Assembly: GCA_019635695.1 (NCBI GenBank)
Contig: JAHBYZ010000015.1
Location: 1-64,000, forward strand
Length of the DNA: 64,000 nucleotides
Origin: Rhizobiaceae bacterium
Lineage (GTDB): Bacteria > Pseudomonadota > Alphaproteobacteria > Rhizobiales > Rhizobiaceae
Direction of reading: 5' to 3'
How positions within the stretch are numbered: position 1 is the first letter of the stretch; each line of letters starts with the position of its first letter. Under the pieces are notes generated by a model that was given only the letters and a program-made list of their open reading frames with translations, was not told where the DNA came from and did no database searches. The translations under genes were made by a program, and so were the position numbers. Positions 36,921-46,990 of the stretch are shown here, one piece after another.

Positions 36921-39548
36921 ATGGACGTCGTCGTCGTGGAATCGCCTGCCAAGGCGAAGACCATCAACAAATATCTGGGCCGTGGCTACAAGGTGCTGGC
37001 CTCGTTCGGCCACGTCCGCGACCTGCCGGCCAAGGACGGTTCGGTCCGCCCCGACGAGGACTTCGCCATGTCGTGGGCGGTCGACACCGCCTCCGCCAAG
37101 CGGCTGTCCGACATCGCCAGCGCCGTGAAGGACGCCGACGGCCTGATTCTCGCTACCGACCCCGACCGCGAGGGAGAGGCGATCTCGTGGCATGTGCTGG
37201 AGGTGCTGCGCGCCAAGCGCGCGATAAAGGACAAGCCCGTCAGCCGCGTCGTCTTCAACGCCATCACCAAGCAGGCCGTGCTGGACGCGATGGCGCATCC
37301 GCGCGACATCGACGCCCCGCTGGTCGACGCCTATCTGGCGCGCCGCGCGCTCGACTATCTCGTCGGCTTCACGCTGTCGCCGGTGCTGTGGCGCAAGCTG
37401 CCCGGTGCGCGTTCGGCCGGCCGCGTCCAGTCGGTGGCGCTCAGGCTCGTCTGCGACCGCGAGGCCGAGATCGAGCGCTTCGTCCGCGAGGAATACTGGA
37501 ACGTGGTGGCTGCGCTGGGCACGCCGCGCAACGACAGCTTCGAGGCGCGCCTCACCGCCTTCGACGGGAAGAAGCTCCAAAAGCTCGACATCAAGAACAA
37601 GGGACAGGCTGACGACATCGTCGCCATGCTGAACGGCGCGACGTTCCGGGCGCTTTCGGTCGAAGCCAAACCGACCAAGCGCAATCCCGGCCCGCCCTTC
37701 ACCACCTCGACCTTGCAGCAGGCGGCATCCTCGCGCCTCGGCTTCTCGGCCGACCGCACGATGAAAGTGGCGCAGCGGCTCTATGAGGGTGTCGACATCG
37801 GCGGCGAGACGGCCGGCCTGATCACCTACATGCGTACCGACGGCGTGCAGATGGCGCCCGAGGCGATCGAGGCCGCGCGCGGCGCGATCTCAAAGGAATT
37901 CGGAGCGAACTATCTGCCGGAGAAGCCCCGCTTCTATTCCACCAAGGCCAAGAATGCGCAGGAAGCGCACGAGGCGATCCGCCCGACCGACTTCTTCCGC
38001 ACGCCCGCTTCGGTGAAGGCCTATCTGGATGCCGACCAGTTCCGCCTCTACGACATGGTCTGGAAGCGCGCCATCGCCAGCCAGATGAACCCGGCCGACA
38101 TCGAGCGCACCACTGCCGAGATCGAAGCGCGCAACGGCCAGCGCACCGCCGGCCTGCGCGCCACCGGCCAGGTCATCCGCTTCGACGGCTTCATCGCCGC
38201 CTATACGGACCAGAAGGAAGACGACCAGGAGGACGAGGACAATCGCCGACTGCCGGAAATCCGCGAAGGCGAGACGCTGAAGCGCGAGAGCGTGACGGCC
38301 ACTCAGCACTCGACCGAGCCGCCGCCGCGCTACACCGAGGCGACGCTCATCAAGAAGATGGAGGAACTCGGCATCGGCCGCCCGTCGACCTACGCGGCGA
38401 CGCTGAAGACGCTGGAGGACCGCGAATATGTCACCATCGACAAGCGCCGGCTTATCCCGCATTCGCGCGGCCGGCTGGTCACGGCGTTCCTGGAGAGCTT
38501 CTTCGACAAATACGTCGAATACGACTTCACCGCCGCTCTGGAAGAGAAGCTCGACCGCATTTCCGCCGGCGAAATGGACTGGAAGGACGTGCTGCGTGAT
38601 TTCTGGCGGGATTTCTCCGCCCATGTCGACGAGACGAAGGAACTGCGTGTCTCCGACGTGCTGAACGCGCTGAACGAGGATCTGGCGCCGCTGGTCTTTC
38701 CGGCGCGGGAAGACGGCTCCAATCCCCGCGTATGCCCGAAATGCGGCACCGGAAACCTGTCGCTCAAGCTCGGCCGGAACGGCGCCTTCGTCGGCTGCTC
38801 CAATTACCCGGAATGCAACTACACGCGCCAGTTCGGCGCCGAAGCCGGCGAGAACGGCGGCGAGAACGAGGACCGGCCGCTCGGCAAGGATCCCTACACG
38901 GCCGAGGAGATCGTGCTGAAGAGCGGTCGCTTCGGTCCCTACGTCCAGCGTGGCGACGGCAAGGAGGCAAAGCGCTCCAGCCTGCCCAAGGGCTGGAAGG
39001 TCGAGGACATGGACCACGAGAAGGCGCTGGCGCTGCTGGCCCTGCCGCGTGACGTCGGCCAGCACCCCGAAAGCGGCAAGATGATCTCGGCGGGCCTCGG
39101 CCGCTACGGCCCGTTCGTCCACCACGACGGCACCTACGCCAATGTCGAGTCCATCGAGGACGTGTTCTCGATCGGTCTGAACCGGGCGGTGTCGCTGATC
39201 GCGGAGAAGAAGAACCGCTTCGCCGACCGCGGCTCGCGGTCCGCGCCCGCGGCGCTAAAGGAACTCGGCGACCATCCCGACGGCGGCAAGGTCACTGTGC
39301 GCGACGGACGCTACGGACCTTATGTGAACTGGGAGAAGGTCAACGCCAACATCCCCAAGGGCACCGATCCGATGTCGGTGACGCTGGAGATGGCGCTGCC
39401 GTTGATTGCCGCTCGCGCCGAGGCGGCAGGCAGCAAGAAGGGCGGCCGCAAGACCGCGAAAGCCGCGGGTGCTAAGAAGCCGGCGGCCAAAAAGAAGGCC
39501 GCCCCTAAGAAGGCCCCGACAAAGAAATCAGCAAAGGCCGAGGACTGA
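36921..39548 (+). CDS. topA: DNA topoisomerase I
   Basis: Relaxes negative supercoils. The start at MDVVVVESPAKAKTINKY (36921) matches family N-termini; the longer frame from 36804 adds 39 unconserved residues. 875 residues: TOPRIM domain with DPDREGEAISWH, active-site Tyr in GLITYMRTDG, one CPKCG...CSNYPEC zinc finger about residue 610-640, then repeated GRYGPFV/GRYGPYV modules. The last 45 residues are a Lys/Ala-rich tail. Start of rnr follows after 1 bp. Confidence 0.97.
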   Translation: MDVVVVESPAKAKTINKYLGRGYKVLASFGHVRDLPAKDGSVRPDEDFAMSWAVDTASAKRLSDIASAVKDADGLILATDPDREGEAISWHVLEVLRAKRAIKDKPVSRVVFNAITKQAVLDAMAHPRDIDAPLVDAYLARRALDYLVGFTLSPVLWRKLPGARSAGRVQSVALRLVCDREAEIERFVREEYWNVVAALGTPRNDSFEARLTAFDGKKLQKLDIKNKGQADDIVAMLNGATFRALSVEAKPTKRNPGPPFTTSTLQQAASSRLGFSADRTMKVAQRLYEGVDIGGETAGLITYMRTDGVQMAPEAIEAARGAISKEFGANYLPEKPRFYSTKAKNAQEAHEAIRPTDFFRTPASVKAYLDADQFRLYDMVWKRAIASQMNPADIERTTAEIEARNGQRTAGLRATGQVIRFDGFIAAYTDQKEDDQEDEDNRRLPEIREGETLKRESVTATQHSTEPPPRYTEATLIKKMEELGIGRPSTYAATLKTLEDREYVTIDKRRLIPHSRGRLVTAFLESFFDKYVEYDFTAALEEKLDRISAGEMDWKDVLRDFWRDFSAHVDETKELRVSDVLNALNEDLAPLVFPAREDGSNPRVCPKCGTGNLSLKLGRNGAFVGCSNYPECNYTRQFGAEAGENGGENEDRPLGKDPYTAEEIVLKSGRFGPYVQRGDGKEAKRSSLPKGWKVEDMDHEKALALLALPRDVGQHPESGKMISAGLGRYGPFVHHDGTYANVESIEDVFSIGLNRAVSLIAEKKNRFADRGSRSAPAALKELGDHPDGGKVTVRDGRYGPYVNWEKVNANIPKGTDPMSVTLEMALPLIAARAEAAGSKKGGRKTAKAAGAKKPAAKKKAAPKKAPTKKSAKAED

Positions 39549-39549
39549 G

Positions 39550-41847
39550 TTGGCGCGCAGCATCTCCGGCAAACCGTCCCGAAGCGGCAAGCCTGCCGCC
39601 GGGGGCGAAGCGTCGGATTTCCGCCCGACAAAAGAGCAGATCGTCGCCTGGATCGACGAGAACCCAGACGCCGGCAAGCGCGAGGTCGCCCGCGCCTTCG
39701 GCCTGAAGGGTCCCGACCGCGTCTGGCTCAAGGACATGCTGTCGGAACTGGCCGAGGAAGGTTCGATCGAGAAGAAGGGCCGGCGCGTCTCGCGGCCCGG
39801 CGCCCTGCCCCCGGTGACCGTTCTCGACATCGTGGCGCGCGACGCCGACGGCCTGCTGATCGCGCACCCGTCCGAGGAGCACGGCGGCAAGGCGAACACC
39901 GTGCTCATCAAGCCGTCACGCGGCGGCCCCGCCCCGGGCGTCGGCGACCGCGTGCTGGCCAAGATCTTCCGCAACAAGGAAGAAGGCGGCCCGGCCTACA
40001 CCGGCCGCGTGATGAAGCTGCTGGAAAAGAGCAAGCCGGCACTACTCGGCGTCTTCCGTAAGCTCCCGGACGGCTCGTTCCGCATCGAGCCCGTCGAACG
40101 CACCCAGCCAGAGCTGACCGTCGACCCGGAATTCACCGCGGGCGCAAAGCCTGGCGATCTCGTCGAGGTCGAGCCGGTCCGGCTCGGCCGCTATGGCCTG
40201 CCGAAGGCCAAGGTCCTGTCCGTGGTGGGCTCGCTGTCGAGCGAGAAGGCGGTCTCCATGATCGCCATCCACATGCATGAGATACCCTATATCTTCCCGG
40301 CCGAGGTGATCGCGGAAGCCGCAGCGGCGAAGCCTGTCGGCATGACGGGAGGGCGGGAAGACTGGCGTCACCTGCCGCTCATCACCATCGACCCCGCCGA
40401 CGCAAAGGACCATGACGACGCGGTCTTCGCGCAGCCCGACGACGACCCGGCCAATGCCGGCGGCATCGTCGCCTACGTCGCCATCGCCGACGTGGCGGCT
40501 TACGTGAAATCCGGCACGGCGATGGACCGCGAGGCGCTGAAACGCGGCAATTCCGTCTATTTCCCCGACCGCGTCGTGCCGATGCTGCCGGAGCGAATCT
40601 CCAACGATCTGTGCTCGCTGCGCGAGGGCGAGGACCGCCCGGCGCTGGCCGTGCGCATGGTGTTCGCGGCGGACGGGCGCAAGCTGCGCCACGCCTTCCA
40701 TCGCATTATGATGAGAAGCCCGGCCAAGCTCGCCTATCCGCAGGCGCAGGCTGCCATCGACGGCTCCCCTGACGCCAAGACCGCGCCGATCCTCGAAACG
40801 GTGCTGAAGCCGCTGTGGGAAGGCTATCGCGTGCTGAAGCGCGGCCGCGACCATCGCGGGCCGCTGGAACTGGACCTGCCCGAGCGGAAAATCCTGCTCA
40901 AGCCGGACGGCACGGTCGACCGCGTGGTCGTGCCCGAGCGCCTCGACGCCCACAAGCTGATCGAAGAGTTCATGATCCAGGCCAACGTCTGCGCCGCCGA
41001 GACGCTGGAGGCGAAGAAGCAGGCGCTGGTCTATCGCGTGCACGACGCGCCCTCGCTGGCCAAGCAGGAATCGCTGCGCGAGTTCCTGAAGACGCTCGGC
41101 ATTTCGCTGGCGCAGGGCGCCGCGCTCAAGCCTTCCGCATTCAACGGCATATTGTCGCGGGTGGCCGGCACCGACGAGTCCGAGCTGGTCAGCGAGGTGG
41201 TGCTGCGGTCGCAGAGCCAGGCGGTCTATTCGCCTGAGAACCTTGGCCATTTCGGACTGAACCTGCGCCGCTACGCCCACTTCACCTCGCCCATCCGCCG
41301 CTATGCCGACCTGATCGTGCACCGAGCGCTGATCGGCGCGCTCGGCCTTGGAAACGAAGGACTTACGCAGGGCGAGGAGGCGCGGCTGGAGGAAATCTCG
41401 GCGCTGATCTCCGCAACGGAGCGGCGCGCCATGGCGGCCGAGCGCGACACCGTCGACCGGCTGGTCGCGCAGCATCTGGCCGACAATGTCGGCTCAACCT
41501 ACGAGGCACGCGTGTCGGGCGTGACCAAGTCGGGACTTTTTGTCCAATTGCCGCAGTTCGGCACGGACGGCTTCATTCCCGTGTCATCGCTGGGTGACGA
41601 CTACTATATCTTCGACGAGACCGCGCGCGCGCTGGTCGGGGAACGGACTGGCAAGGGGTTCCGGCTGGCCGACCGCGTGGAGGTCGAGCTGGTCGAGGTG
41701 ATGCCGATGGCAGGAGCAATGCGGTTTTCGATGCTGTCGGAGCCGAAACCGATGCCCACCGCCGTCCGTTCCTTCCACAAGGCGACGCGTGGGAAAGCGC
41801 GCCAGCGCGCGACGCAGAGGCGGTCACCCGGCCGCCGCAGGCGGTGA
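39550..41847 (+). CDS. rnr: Ribonuclease R
   Basis: 3'-5' exoribonuclease that degrades structured RNA. A TTG start at 39550 has GAGGA 8 bases upstream and lies 1 bp after the topA stop. 765 residues: N-terminal winged helix and cold-shock modules, the RNB catalytic domain (ITIDPADAKDHDDAVFA with four Asp residues; SPIRRYADL), and a C-terminal S1 domain (VSGVTKSGLFVQL) with a basic tail (GKARQRATQRRSPGRRRR). Coupled with topA and followed by the DUF983 gene. Confidence 0.95.
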   Translation: MARSISGKPSRSGKPAAGGEASDFRPTKEQIVAWIDENPDAGKREVARAFGLKGPDRVWLKDMLSELAEEGSIEKKGRRVSRPGALPPVTVLDIVARDADGLLIAHPSEEHGGKANTVLIKPSRGGPAPGVGDRVLAKIFRNKEEGGPAYTGRVMKLLEKSKPALLGVFRKLPDGSFRIEPVERTQPELTVDPEFTAGAKPGDLVEVEPVRLGRYGLPKAKVLSVVGSLSSEKAVSMIAIHMHEIPYIFPAEVIAEAAAAKPVGMTGGREDWRHLPLITIDPADAKDHDDAVFAQPDDDPANAGGIVAYVAIADVAAYVKSGTAMDREALKRGNSVYFPDRVVPMLPERISNDLCSLREGEDRPALAVRMVFAADGRKLRHAFHRIMMRSPAKLAYPQAQAAIDGSPDAKTAPILETVLKPLWEGYRVLKRGRDHRGPLELDLPERKILLKPDGTVDRVVVPERLDAHKLIEEFMIQANVCAAETLEAKKQALVYRVHDAPSLAKQESLREFLKTLGISLAQGAALKPSAFNGILSRVAGTDESELVSEVVLRSQSQAVYSPENLGHFGLNLRRYAHFTSPIRRYADLIVHRALIGALGLGNEGLTQGEEARLEEISALISATERRAMAAERDTVDRLVAQHLADNVGSTYEARVSGVTKSGLFVQLPQFGTDGFIPVSSLGDDYYIFDETARALVGERTGKGFRLADRVEVELVEVMPMAGAMRFSMLSEPKPMPTAVRSFHKATRGKARQRATQRRSPGRRRR

Positions 41848-41867
41848 CGACACCGCAGGAGACGATG

Positions 41868-42290
41868 ATGACCGAGACGTTCACCAATGCCCGCCGCGCC
41901 GAGCGGCCGCTCGCACAGGCCATGTGGCGCGGCTTTCTCGGCAAGTGCCCGCATTGCGGCGAGGGCAAGCTGTTTCGTTCATACCTGAAGACCGTCGACA
42001 ACTGCGCATCCTGCGGCGAGGCGATGCACCACCATCGCGCCGACGACCTGCCGGCCTATCTCGTCGTCGTCATCGTCGGCCACATCGTCATCGGCGCCTT
42101 CATGGGAGCGGAGACGATGTTCGCGCTGTCGACCTGGCAGCACCTCGCCATCTGGGTGCCGATCACGCTGGCCATGACCCTTGGGCTTCTGCAACCGGTG
42201 AAGGGCGCGGTCGTCGGCCTGCAATGGGCGCTTTACATGCACGGCTTCGGCGGCGAGGCTGACCACATCGAGACTCATCCCGAAGCATAG
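41868..42290 (+). CDS. DUF983 membrane protein
   Basis: Two CxxC motifs (GKCPHCGEGKLF and DNCASCGEAMHHH) in the N-terminal half suggest a zinc ribbon, and two hydrophobic helices follow (AYLVVVIVGHIVIGAFMG and LAIWVPITLAMTLGLL). 140 residues from ATG 41868, chosen because AGGAG lies 6 bases upstream; ATG 41865 or a GTG at 41844 that overlaps the rnr stop are alternatives. Function unknown. It sits between rnr and a NUDIX gene in one transcription run. Confidence 0.9.
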   Translation: MTETFTNARRAERPLAQAMWRGFLGKCPHCGEGKLFRSYLKTVDNCASCGEAMHHHRADDLPAYLVVVIVGHIVIGAFMGAETMFALSTWQHLAIWVPITLAMTLGLLQPVKGAVVGLQWALYMHGFGGEADHIETHPEA

Positions 42291-42305
42291 CGCCGAAGCA
42301 CACCC

Positions 42306-43061
42306 ATGTCTGACAGGCCCGAGACGATGGCGGGGCTCTCCCGCGCCGAGGTAGACCGGCTGGAGAGCAAGGACATCGCGCTCGGCCCCGGGCCGTTGCG
42401 CCCGCGCGACGCCGCCACGCTGATCCTGATCGACCGCGCCGGTCCCGCGCCGAGCGTGCTGCTGGGGCGGCGTAGCCGCAAGCACGCCTTCATGCCGGGC
42501 AAGTTCGTCTTCCCCGGCGGACGCACCGACCCTGCCGACGCGCGCGTGCCGGTCGCGGCGGCGCTCGATCCGGGCGTGGAAGCCAAGCTGATGACCGGCC
42601 GCGTGACCAGCGCCAGGGCACGCGCCATCGCCATGTCGGCCATTCGCGAGACCTATGAGGAAGCGGGCCTGCTGATCGGCAGCAAGGCCCGCTTCGCCAC
42701 CGGCAAGGCGGATTGGCAGGGCTTTGTCGAGCACGGTGTCACGCCCACGCTGGATCATCTGCGCTATCTGGCACGCGCCGTTACCCCGCCCGGCCGCGTG
42801 CGCCGCTTCGATACCCGCTTCCTCGTCGCCTTCCGCGATCATGTCGCGGTTGCCCTGCCCGAAGGCGGCCCGACGCAGGAACTAGAGGAGCTCGTCTGGC
42901 TTCCGGTCGCCGAAGCCATGAACATCGACGTCGCCACGATCACCCGCACGATCCTGGCCGTGCTGCGAGACCGGCTGGCAGCCGATCCAGGCTTCGATCC
43001 GGCCGGGCCGGTACCTTTCTATCGCATGGTGAACCGGCGCATGTCCGCCGAGGCGATCTGA
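42306..43061 (+). CDS. NUDIX hydrolase
   Basis: 251 residues. The NUDIX box is expanded by an insertion: FPGGRTDP, then about 35 residues, then AIRETYEEAGLLIG (REXXEEXG core). This spacing resembles long-form NUDIX proteins related to the NUDT7/NUDT19 CoA diphosphatases. Substrate not determined. Between DUF983 and MFS genes with short gaps (15 and 7 bp). Confidence 0.9.
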   Translation: MSDRPETMAGLSRAEVDRLESKDIALGPGPLRPRDAATLILIDRAGPAPSVLLGRRSRKHAFMPGKFVFPGGRTDPADARVPVAAALDPGVEAKLMTGRVTSARARAIAMSAIRETYEEAGLLIGSKARFATGKADWQGFVEHGVTPTLDHLRYLARAVTPPGRVRRFDTRFLVAFRDHVAVALPEGGPTQELEELVWLPVAEAMNIDVATITRTILAVLRDRLAADPGFDPAGPVPFYRMVNRRMSAEAI

Positions 43062-43068
43062 CCGCTCC

Positions 43069-44259
43069 ATGGCGTCCGACGCGGCCCCCGCCCCTCAGGA
43101 CGGCATGCGCTGGCTGGCGCTGGCGGCTTCCATTTCGGCGATCAGCGTCGTCGGCATCGCCATCGGCCTCGGTACGCCGCTTCTGTCGATCATCCTTGAA
43201 TCGCGCGGCCATTCCGCGACGATGATCGGCGCCAACGCCGCGGTCGGCGGCGTCGCCGCGATCTTCGCGGCGCCCTTCGCCATTCCGCTCGCCTCGCGGT
43301 TCGGCGTCGTCGGCGCGATGCTGCTGATGTTCGTCGTCGGCTCGGCCTCCTTCGTCGGCTTCTACGTCTTCGAGCCGTTCTGGGCCTGGTTTCCGCTGCG
43401 CGCCACGCTGCACATCGCGATGACGATCATCTTCATCCTGTCGGAATTCTGGATCTCGAGTTCCGCCCCGCCGGCGCGGCGCGGGCTGGTGCTGGGCATC
43501 TACGCCACCTGCCTGTCGCTCGGCTTCGCGATCGGACCGCTTATCTTCGCGGTGGTCGGCTCGCAGGGTTTCCTGCCGTTTGGGATCGCCTGCGGCTTCG
43601 TCGCGCTGGCCGCGGTTCCGGTGATAGCGGCGGCAAAGCAGAGCCCGAGCGTGCGGCATGAGGACGAGGACGCGCCCCGCAGCGGCTTCTTCCGCTACAT
43701 CTGGCTGGTGCCGACGGCCACCGCCGCCGTGCTCGTGTTCGGCGCGGTCGAGACCGGCGGCTTCAACCTGTTTCCCGTGTACGGCGCCCGCGTCGGCTAT
43801 ACCGAGGCGCAGGCCGCACTTCTGCTCTCCATGATCGGGCTCGGCAACGTGCTGCTGCAAATTCCGATCGGCATGCTGTCGGACCGCATGAAGGACCGGC
43901 GCATCCTGCTGCTGGCCTGCGCGTTGATCGGCGCCGCGGGCAGCATCGCCATCCCGTTGATCCACCAGAGCTGGCTGGCCACGGCGGCGCTCTTCTTCGT
44001 CTGGGGTGGCGTGGTGGCCGGGCTCTACACGGTGGGCCTGGCGCACCTCGGATCGCAGCTCTCGGGCCGCGACCTCGCCTCCGCCAACGCGGCCTTCGTG
44101 CTGTGCTACGGCATCGGCACGCTGGCCGGCCCGCAGTTGATCGGGGTCGGCATGGACGTGTTCGGCAGCCACGGCTTCGCCTGGGCGCTGGCCTTCTTCT
44201 TCGTGTTCTACATCGTGGTTGTCACGCTCAGGCTGGCCAGCCGGCGGCCTCGCACTTGA
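43069..44259 (+). CDS. MFS transporter (YcaD-like)
   Basis: 396 residues with about twelve hydrophobic helices. Family marks are ILESRGHSATMIGANAAVGG near the N-terminus, RATLHIAMTIIFILSEFWI and the mid-loop GMLSDRMKDRRILL motif. Substrate unknown. It starts 7 bp after the NUDIX gene and precedes rpmG by about 100 bp. Confidence 0.9.
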   Translation: MASDAAPAPQDGMRWLALAASISAISVVGIAIGLGTPLLSIILESRGHSATMIGANAAVGGVAAIFAAPFAIPLASRFGVVGAMLLMFVVGSASFVGFYVFEPFWAWFPLRATLHIAMTIIFILSEFWISSSAPPARRGLVLGIYATCLSLGFAIGPLIFAVVGSQGFLPFGIACGFVALAAVPVIAAAKQSPSVRHEDEDAPRSGFFRYIWLVPTATAAVLVFGAVETGGFNLFPVYGARVGYTEAQAALLLSMIGLGNVLLQIPIGMLSDRMKDRRILLLACALIGAAGSIAIPLIHQSWLATAALFFVWGGVVAGLYTVGLAHLGSQLSGRDLASANAAFVLCYGIGTLAGPQLIGVGMDVFGSHGFAWALAFFFVFYIVVVTLRLASRRPRT

Positions 44260-44360
44260 CTTTGGACGCCCGCCTGCTTACGACGCGGCGCAGTTTTCCG
44301 CGGCCGGGACGTGAAGCCCGCTGATGCGGCATTCACCCCATTCCAGGACGGACCAGGACA

Positions 44361-44528
44361 ATGGCCAAGGCAACGACCATCAAAATCAAGCTTCAGTCGA
44401 CCGCCGACACAGGCTTCTTCTACGTGACCACGAAGAACAGCCGCACGATGACGGACAAGATGACGAAGAAGAAGTACGACCCGATCGCCAAGAAGCACGT
44501 CGACTTCAAGGAAGCCAAGATCAAGTAG
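44361..44528 (+). CDS. rpmG: 50S ribosomal protein L33
   Basis: 55 residues, [20 protein letters not shown] to the C-terminal [10 protein letters not shown]. It lacks the zinc-binding cysteines, so it is the C-minus L33 variant. An AGGAC site precedes the ATG. A possible promoter TTGACT-N17-TACGAC lies at 44256-44284. A strong terminator follows. Confidence 0.96.
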   Translation: MAKATTIKIKLQSTADTGFFYVTTKNSRTMTDKMTKKKYDPIAKKHVDFKEAKIK

Positions 44529-44550
44529 GCTTCGGCTTCGCCGCATTCGA

Positions 44551-44576
44551 AAGCGCCGCCTCCGGGCGGCGTTTTT
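44551..44576 (+). terminator. Rho-independent terminator of rpmG
   Basis: CGCCGCC (44554-44560) pairs with GGCGGCG (44565-44571) around TCCG, followed by TTTTT and then CGTTTT. Confidence 0.88.
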
Positions 44577-45026
44577 CGTTTTGGGGTTCCAGAACGCCAA
44601 CGGGCCGGCGCTTGGCCAGCCCGTTTGCGGTTCCAACAGTGATTGCCAGACCCCGATTGGGGGCCGGCCGGCATCCGGCAGCGGTACGAGGAGGCCACTA
44701 TGCGCCGGAGCCGACCGGCCGACCCCACGGACCCAGGAGATGCGGCGGACCTGAGCATCATGGGGTATTTCAGGAGGGTGCCGGAAGTGGTTCCTCGCGC
44801 GGCGCCCGTCCCCTTGTCCCGGCCAGACACTTGCGCAGCGCGGGGCGAAAATCAACGCTTTCTTAACTACCGCACCCAAAACGTGATGGTAAGGTTAAGA
44901 GTCGGGCGGCCGTGCGTCGGACGGTTACTGCGGCGAAACTGGCTGCGCCTCGCCGAACACTTTGTCGGCACCGCGGGACCTCTTCCTGCAACTGTCTGTG
45001 AGCCCCGGATTGGGCGGCGCTACGCC
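44577..45026. other. 450-bp gap between convergent rpmG and pleD, no gene supported
   Basis: I find no credible coding sequence. A plus-strand frame from 44700 has a good GAGGAGG site but runs without a stop right through antisense pleD, which marks it as a shadow. The region holds a hairpin around 44599-44624 (aacgggc/gcccgtt) and an inverted pair TCTTAAC/GTTAAGA (about 44861-44896). An unannotated small RNA cannot be excluded. Confidence 0.4.
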
Positions 45027-46400
45027 TCAGGCAGCCTTGGCCACGACCCGGTTGCGGCCGCCGGACTTCGCCTCGTAGAGCGCCACGTCCGCGCGCTTGA
45101 TCAGGTCGGCGACGCTGTCGCGGCCCTTCAGCATGGATGCAACGCCGATGCTCACCGTGACGTCGATCGCCTTGCCGTCGCGGCCGATCGGGAAAGGCCG
45201 CCCCGCGATCTCGGCGCGGATACGCTCGCCCACGCGCGCCGCGATCTCGAAGTCCGTGTCCGGCATGACCACGACGAATTCCTCGCCGCCATAGCGGCAG
45301 GCCAGATCCATGCCGCGCACGTTCTTGCGCAGCCGATCGGCGAATTCGCGCAGCACGTCGTCGCCGCCATCGTGGCCGAAGCCGTCGTTGACGGCCTTGA
45401 AGCGGTCGATGTCGGTGACCAGCACCGACAGCGGGCGCTGGCGCCCCAGCGCGCGGTCGAACAGCGTCTGCAGATGGCTGTCGAGATAGCGACGGTTGTG
45501 CAGGCCGGTCAGCCCGTCGGTCACCGCCATCTCGATCGTCTTCGTTACCGAGGCGCGCAGATGGTCGTTATAGCGCTTGCGACGCACCTGCGTGCGCAGC
45601 CGCGCCACCAATTCCTGCGCATCCACCGGGCGCGTCAGATAGTCGTTCACGCCGAGGTCGAGGCCGCGGATGATGAGCGATTCCTCCTCCTGCCCTGCTA
45701 CCAGCATGATCGGCACGAAGCGGGTGCGGTCGAGCGAACGCAGTTGCGAGCAAAGGCGCAGCGGGTCGAAGCTGGCGAAGCCGGTGGCGATCACCACGCA
45801 GTCGCAGGGCTTCTCAGCCGCGTCGAACAGCGCCGCCTGCGGGTCCGTGGTCACGGTCACCTCGGCCACGTCGCGCAGCATGCGCACCAGCCGCTCCGAC
45901 GAGGATTGCCGCTCGTCCACCAGAAGCACGGCCGGCTTCGCGTCCCCTGCCCCGGCGCCGCGCGCCAGAAGCTCTTCGATGCCGATATTTCTGGTGGTCG
46001 AGGCGCGCAGGCGCAACTCGTCGGTCAAAGTCTTCAGCCGCACCAGGTTCTTGACGCGGGTGACCAGCTGCAGATCGTTGACCGGCTTGGTCAGGAAGTC
46101 GTCGGCGCCGGCATCCAGCCCGCGCACGCGATCCGAAGCCTGATCGAGCGCCGTCACCATGACCACGGGTATGTGCGAGGTGGCGGGATCGCTTTTCAGG
46201 CGCCGGCACACCTCGAACCCGTCCATTCCAGGCATCATCACGTCGAGCAGCACCACGTCGACGCGGCCGGCCATGCAGGCCTCCAGCGCCTCCGGCCCGG
46301 ACGAGGCGGTCAGCACGTTGAAATATTCGGCCGACAGGCGGGCCTCAAGCAGCCGGACATTGGCCGGAATGTCGTCGACGACGAGGATGCGGGCGGTCAT
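45027..46400 (-). CDS. pleD: Diguanylate cyclase response regulator PleD
   Basis: Makes c-di-GMP when phosphorylated and acts in polar differentiation. The start MTARILVVDDIPANVRLLEA (46400) is 8 bp after divK; the longer frame to 46583 overlaps divK and is rejected. 457 residues: receiver 1 with Asp53 in LLDVMMPG, a degenerate receiver 2 (about residues 150-270), and a GGDEF domain with the active-site signature GGEEF in CRYGGEEFVVVMPD. The divK-pleD order is standard for rhizobia and Caulobacter. Confidence 0.96.
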   Translation of the reverse strand: MTARILVVDDIPANVRLLEARLSAEYFNVLTASSGPEALEACMAGRVDVVLLDVMMPGMDGFEVCRRLKSDPATSHIPVVMVTALDQASDRVRGLDAGADDFLTKPVNDLQLVTRVKNLVRLKTLTDELRLRASTTRNIGIEELLARGAGAGDAKPAVLLVDERQSSSERLVRMLRDVAEVTVTTDPQAALFDAAEKPCDCVVIATGFASFDPLRLCSQLRSLDRTRFVPIMLVAGQEEESLIIRGLDLGVNDYLTRPVDAQELVARLRTQVRRKRYNDHLRASVTKTIEMAVTDGLTGLHNRRYLDSHLQTLFDRALGRQRPLSVLVTDIDRFKAVNDGFGHDGGDDVLREFADRLRKNVRGMDLACRYGGEEFVVVMPDTDFEIAARVGERIRAEIAGRPFPIGRDGKAIDVTVSIGVASMLKGRDSVADLIKRADVALYEAKSGGRNRVVAKAA

Positions 46401-46408
46401 GGTCTTCC

Positions 46409-46780
46409 CTATGCGTCGCCGAGATAGGACTTGATGGTCTCGATGAAGCGCGGCACCGAGATCGGCTTGGAGATGTAGGCCTCGCAGCCGCCCTGGCGAA
46501 TGCGCTCCTCGTCGCCCTTCATGGCGAAGGCGGTCACGGCGATGACCGGAATCGTGTGCAGGTCGTCGTCCTGCTTCAGCCATTTGGTCACCTCGAGGCC
46601 GGAGACCTCGGGCAGCTGGATGTCCATCAGGATCAGGTCGGGGCGGTGCTCGCGCGCCAGATCCAGCGCCTCCAGCCCGTTGCGGGTGCGCACGGTCTCA
46701 TAGCCGCTGGCCTCGATCAGGTCGCGGAAGAGCTTCATGTTGAGCTCGTTGTCCTCGACGATCATAACCTTCTTGGGCAT
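46409..46780 (-). CDS. divK: Single-domain response regulator DivK
   Basis: Cell-fate regulator that controls CckA through DivL and PleC/DivJ. 123 residues; phospho-acceptor Asp53 in LILMDIQLP, acidic pocket VEDNE, and switch residues in [12 protein letters not shown]. Start [15 protein letters not shown] (46780). Immediately upstream of pleD and probably the first gene of the operon. Confidence 0.97.
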   Translation of the reverse strand: MPKKVMIVEDNELNMKLFRDLIEASGYETVRTRNGLEALDLAREHRPDLILMDIQLPEVSGLEVTKWLKQDDDLHTIPVIAVTAFAMKGDEERIRQGGCEAYISKPISVPRFIETIKSYLGDA

Positions 46781-46990
46781 CGCGTCCCGCCAACCTCGTC
46801 GCCGCCAGCGCCCCGCCCGATTGCGGCCGCGCGCGGCAGCGATTCCCGCTACCGGCAGCCTAGCGACATTTGATTGACGAAACGCAAACCTTGCGGCCAC
46901 GCGCCGCCGCTGTCGCCGCGGTAGCAGCAGCGGCCATGCGCCGTCGCCTGCGTCCTTGCCGCGGCGCGTCCGCCGCGCTAACCCGTCGCC

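Noticed and set aside
44643-46427. A plus-strand frame starting near rpmG, with a good ribosome-binding site at 44689-44695
   Set aside because: It has no stop until it has crossed the whole antisense of pleD; no conserved features, so the site is probably fortuitous.
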